Shown: piece by piece, positions 8,431 to 8,699 of the stretch
How positions within the stretch are numbered: position 1 is the stretch's first letter
Layout of the letters: every line of letters starts with the position of its first letter
Source: an uncultured Lachnospiraceae bacterium
GTDB taxonomy: Bacteria; Bacillota; Clostridia; Lachnospirales; Lachnospiraceae
Direction: 5' to 3'
DNA length: 8,699 nucleotides
Assembly (NCBI GenBank): GCA_946406305.1
Contig: CAMJKC010000068.1
Location: 1-8,699 of the forward strand
Program-made: the position numbers and the translations under genes
Notes under the pieces: generated by a model
Databases searched by the model: none
What the model saw: only the letters and a program-made list of their open reading frames with translations
Told to the model about the DNA's origin: nothing

Positions 8431-8489
8431 AAATAAAAAGTCGCAGCATGAGAGCCACGACCAAAAATAGTGAGCTCTCTTGTTGCGAC
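8431..8489 (-). terminator. Intrinsic terminator in the 5' leader (attenuator)
   Basis: On the minus strand GTCGCA-CA-GAGAGC (8489-8474) pairs with GCTCTC-TG-TGCGAC (8455-8440): 14 pairs and two mismatches around an 18-nt loop. TTTTTATTT follows at once (8439-8431). This is a textbook Rho-independent terminator, but it lies between the promoter and the ribosome binding site of the first gene, so it can only act on that operon's own leader. Its first bases (8489-8485) are also used by the preceding hairpin, which marks it as the off-state of an attenuator. Confidence 0.85.
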
Positions 8490-8583
8490 ACAAGATTACA
8501 ACATTTTGAATGCTATAAACAAAAGCCCACATTTTTACCAAAATGTGTTGCATTCAAAATGCATTAATTGTAATCTTTGTCGC
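8485..8583 (-). promoter_or_regulatory. Long 5' leader hairpin, candidate antiterminator
   Basis: Reading the minus strand, GCGACA, AAGATTACAA and CATTTTGAATGC on the 5' arm (8583-8550) pair perfectly with their complements on the 3' arm (8513-8485). That gives 28 pairs, interrupted by a 6-nt bulge on the 5' arm and a single-base bulge on the 3' arm. Inside the loop lies a smaller perfect 8-bp hairpin (arms 8547-8540 and 8535-8528). The predicted transcript start falls at the base of this hairpin. The bottom pairs use the same TGTCGC that begins the terminator, so the two folds compete. The ligand or factor that switches them is not visible. An alternative is a DNA palindrome bound by a regulator, or an mRNA-stabilising 5' stem. 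Confidence 0.75.
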
Positions 8584-8590
8584 ACTTAAA

Positions 8591-8619
8591 ATTATACAAT
8601 ATAATTTCATTTTTTTCCA
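8591..8619 (-). promoter_or_regulatory. Sigma-A-like promoter of the operon
   Basis: A perfect -10 TATAAT (8596-8591) lies 17 bp downstream of TGGAAA (8619-8614), which matches the -35 consensus TTGACA at four of six positions. The expected start is near 8585-8583, exactly where the leader hairpin begins. Upstream DNA is A/T-tract rich, as for an UP element. Confidence 0.6.
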
Positions 8620-8699
8620 TATAAAGTTAAAAATAATTTTACGAGTAAATTCTTATTTTAAATTCCGTTTTTTAAATAAATATGCATTTTAGTCTAAGA
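8620..8699. other. AT-rich non-coding end of the window
   Basis: I see no open frame, tRNA, repeat family or clear operator here beyond A/T tracts. The neighbouring gene on this side lies outside the window. Confidence 0.5.

Noticed and set aside
8405..8491. N-terminal extension of the first gene from an in-frame GTG at 8491
   Set aside because: It has no ribosome binding site, lies within the terminator stem, and the extension ends exactly at a GTG with a well-placed AGGAGG.
8535..8564. Nine-codon leader peptide (MHFECNTFW) inside the 5' hairpin
   Set aside because: It has no Shine-Dalgarno sequence, and the start codon lies within the paired arm and bulge; it is short enough to arise by chance.
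1..8699. CRISPR array, tRNA, rRNA or insertion sequence
   Set aside because: I saw no spaced direct repeats, cloverleaf pattern or transposase-like frame on either strand.

Overview
The window is very AT-rich DNA with standard-code genes, strong AGGAGG-type ribosome binding sites and one GTG start. This fits a low-GC Gram-positive bacterium (Clostridia, Lachnospiraceae or Erysipelotrichia-like). That placement rests on composition and gene style; no rRNA, tRNA or species marker is present.

All coding DNA reads leftward on the minus strand as one tight operon of five genes. From the promoter end these are: a tail-anchored TPR/coiled-coil protein (8404-6725); a coiled-coil protein whose C-terminal domain looks like a degenerate FtsK-type ATPase module (6710-4950); a small all-helical protein with a WXG100-like turn (4940-4215); an FtsK/SpoIIIE/EssC-type ATPase with one intact and one apparently degenerate ATPase module (4206-1738); and a large helical protein with a glycine-rich middle that runs off the left edge (1748-1). 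Gaps are 8 to 14 bp and the last junction overlaps by 11 bp, so co-expression is very likely. The fifth gene has no stop in the window and starts inside the fourth, so it is easily missed.

The right end (8405-8699) is regulatory. A sigma-A-like promoter should start the transcript at the foot of a long 5' hairpin (28 paired positions with two bulges). An intrinsic terminator follows just before the first ribosome binding site. The last arm of the 5' hairpin and the first arm of the terminator share the same GTCGC bases, so the two cannot fully form together. This is the architecture of a transcription attenuator, and it matches no riboswitch or T-box class that I recognise.

My working model is inference. 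Genes 2 and 4 together resemble the long coiled-coil plus multi-module FtsK-type ATPases found as single polypeptides in other bacteria, here split into two subunits. The module pattern (one active, others inactive) recalls EccC/EssC of type VII secretion. The tail-anchored gene 1 product could supply the membrane attachment that gene 4 lacks, and the helical products of genes 3 and 5 are candidate partners or substrates. No EsaA, EssA, EssB, FHA domain, relaxase or phage structural gene is visible, so calling it type VII secretion, conjugation or defence would go beyond the evidence.
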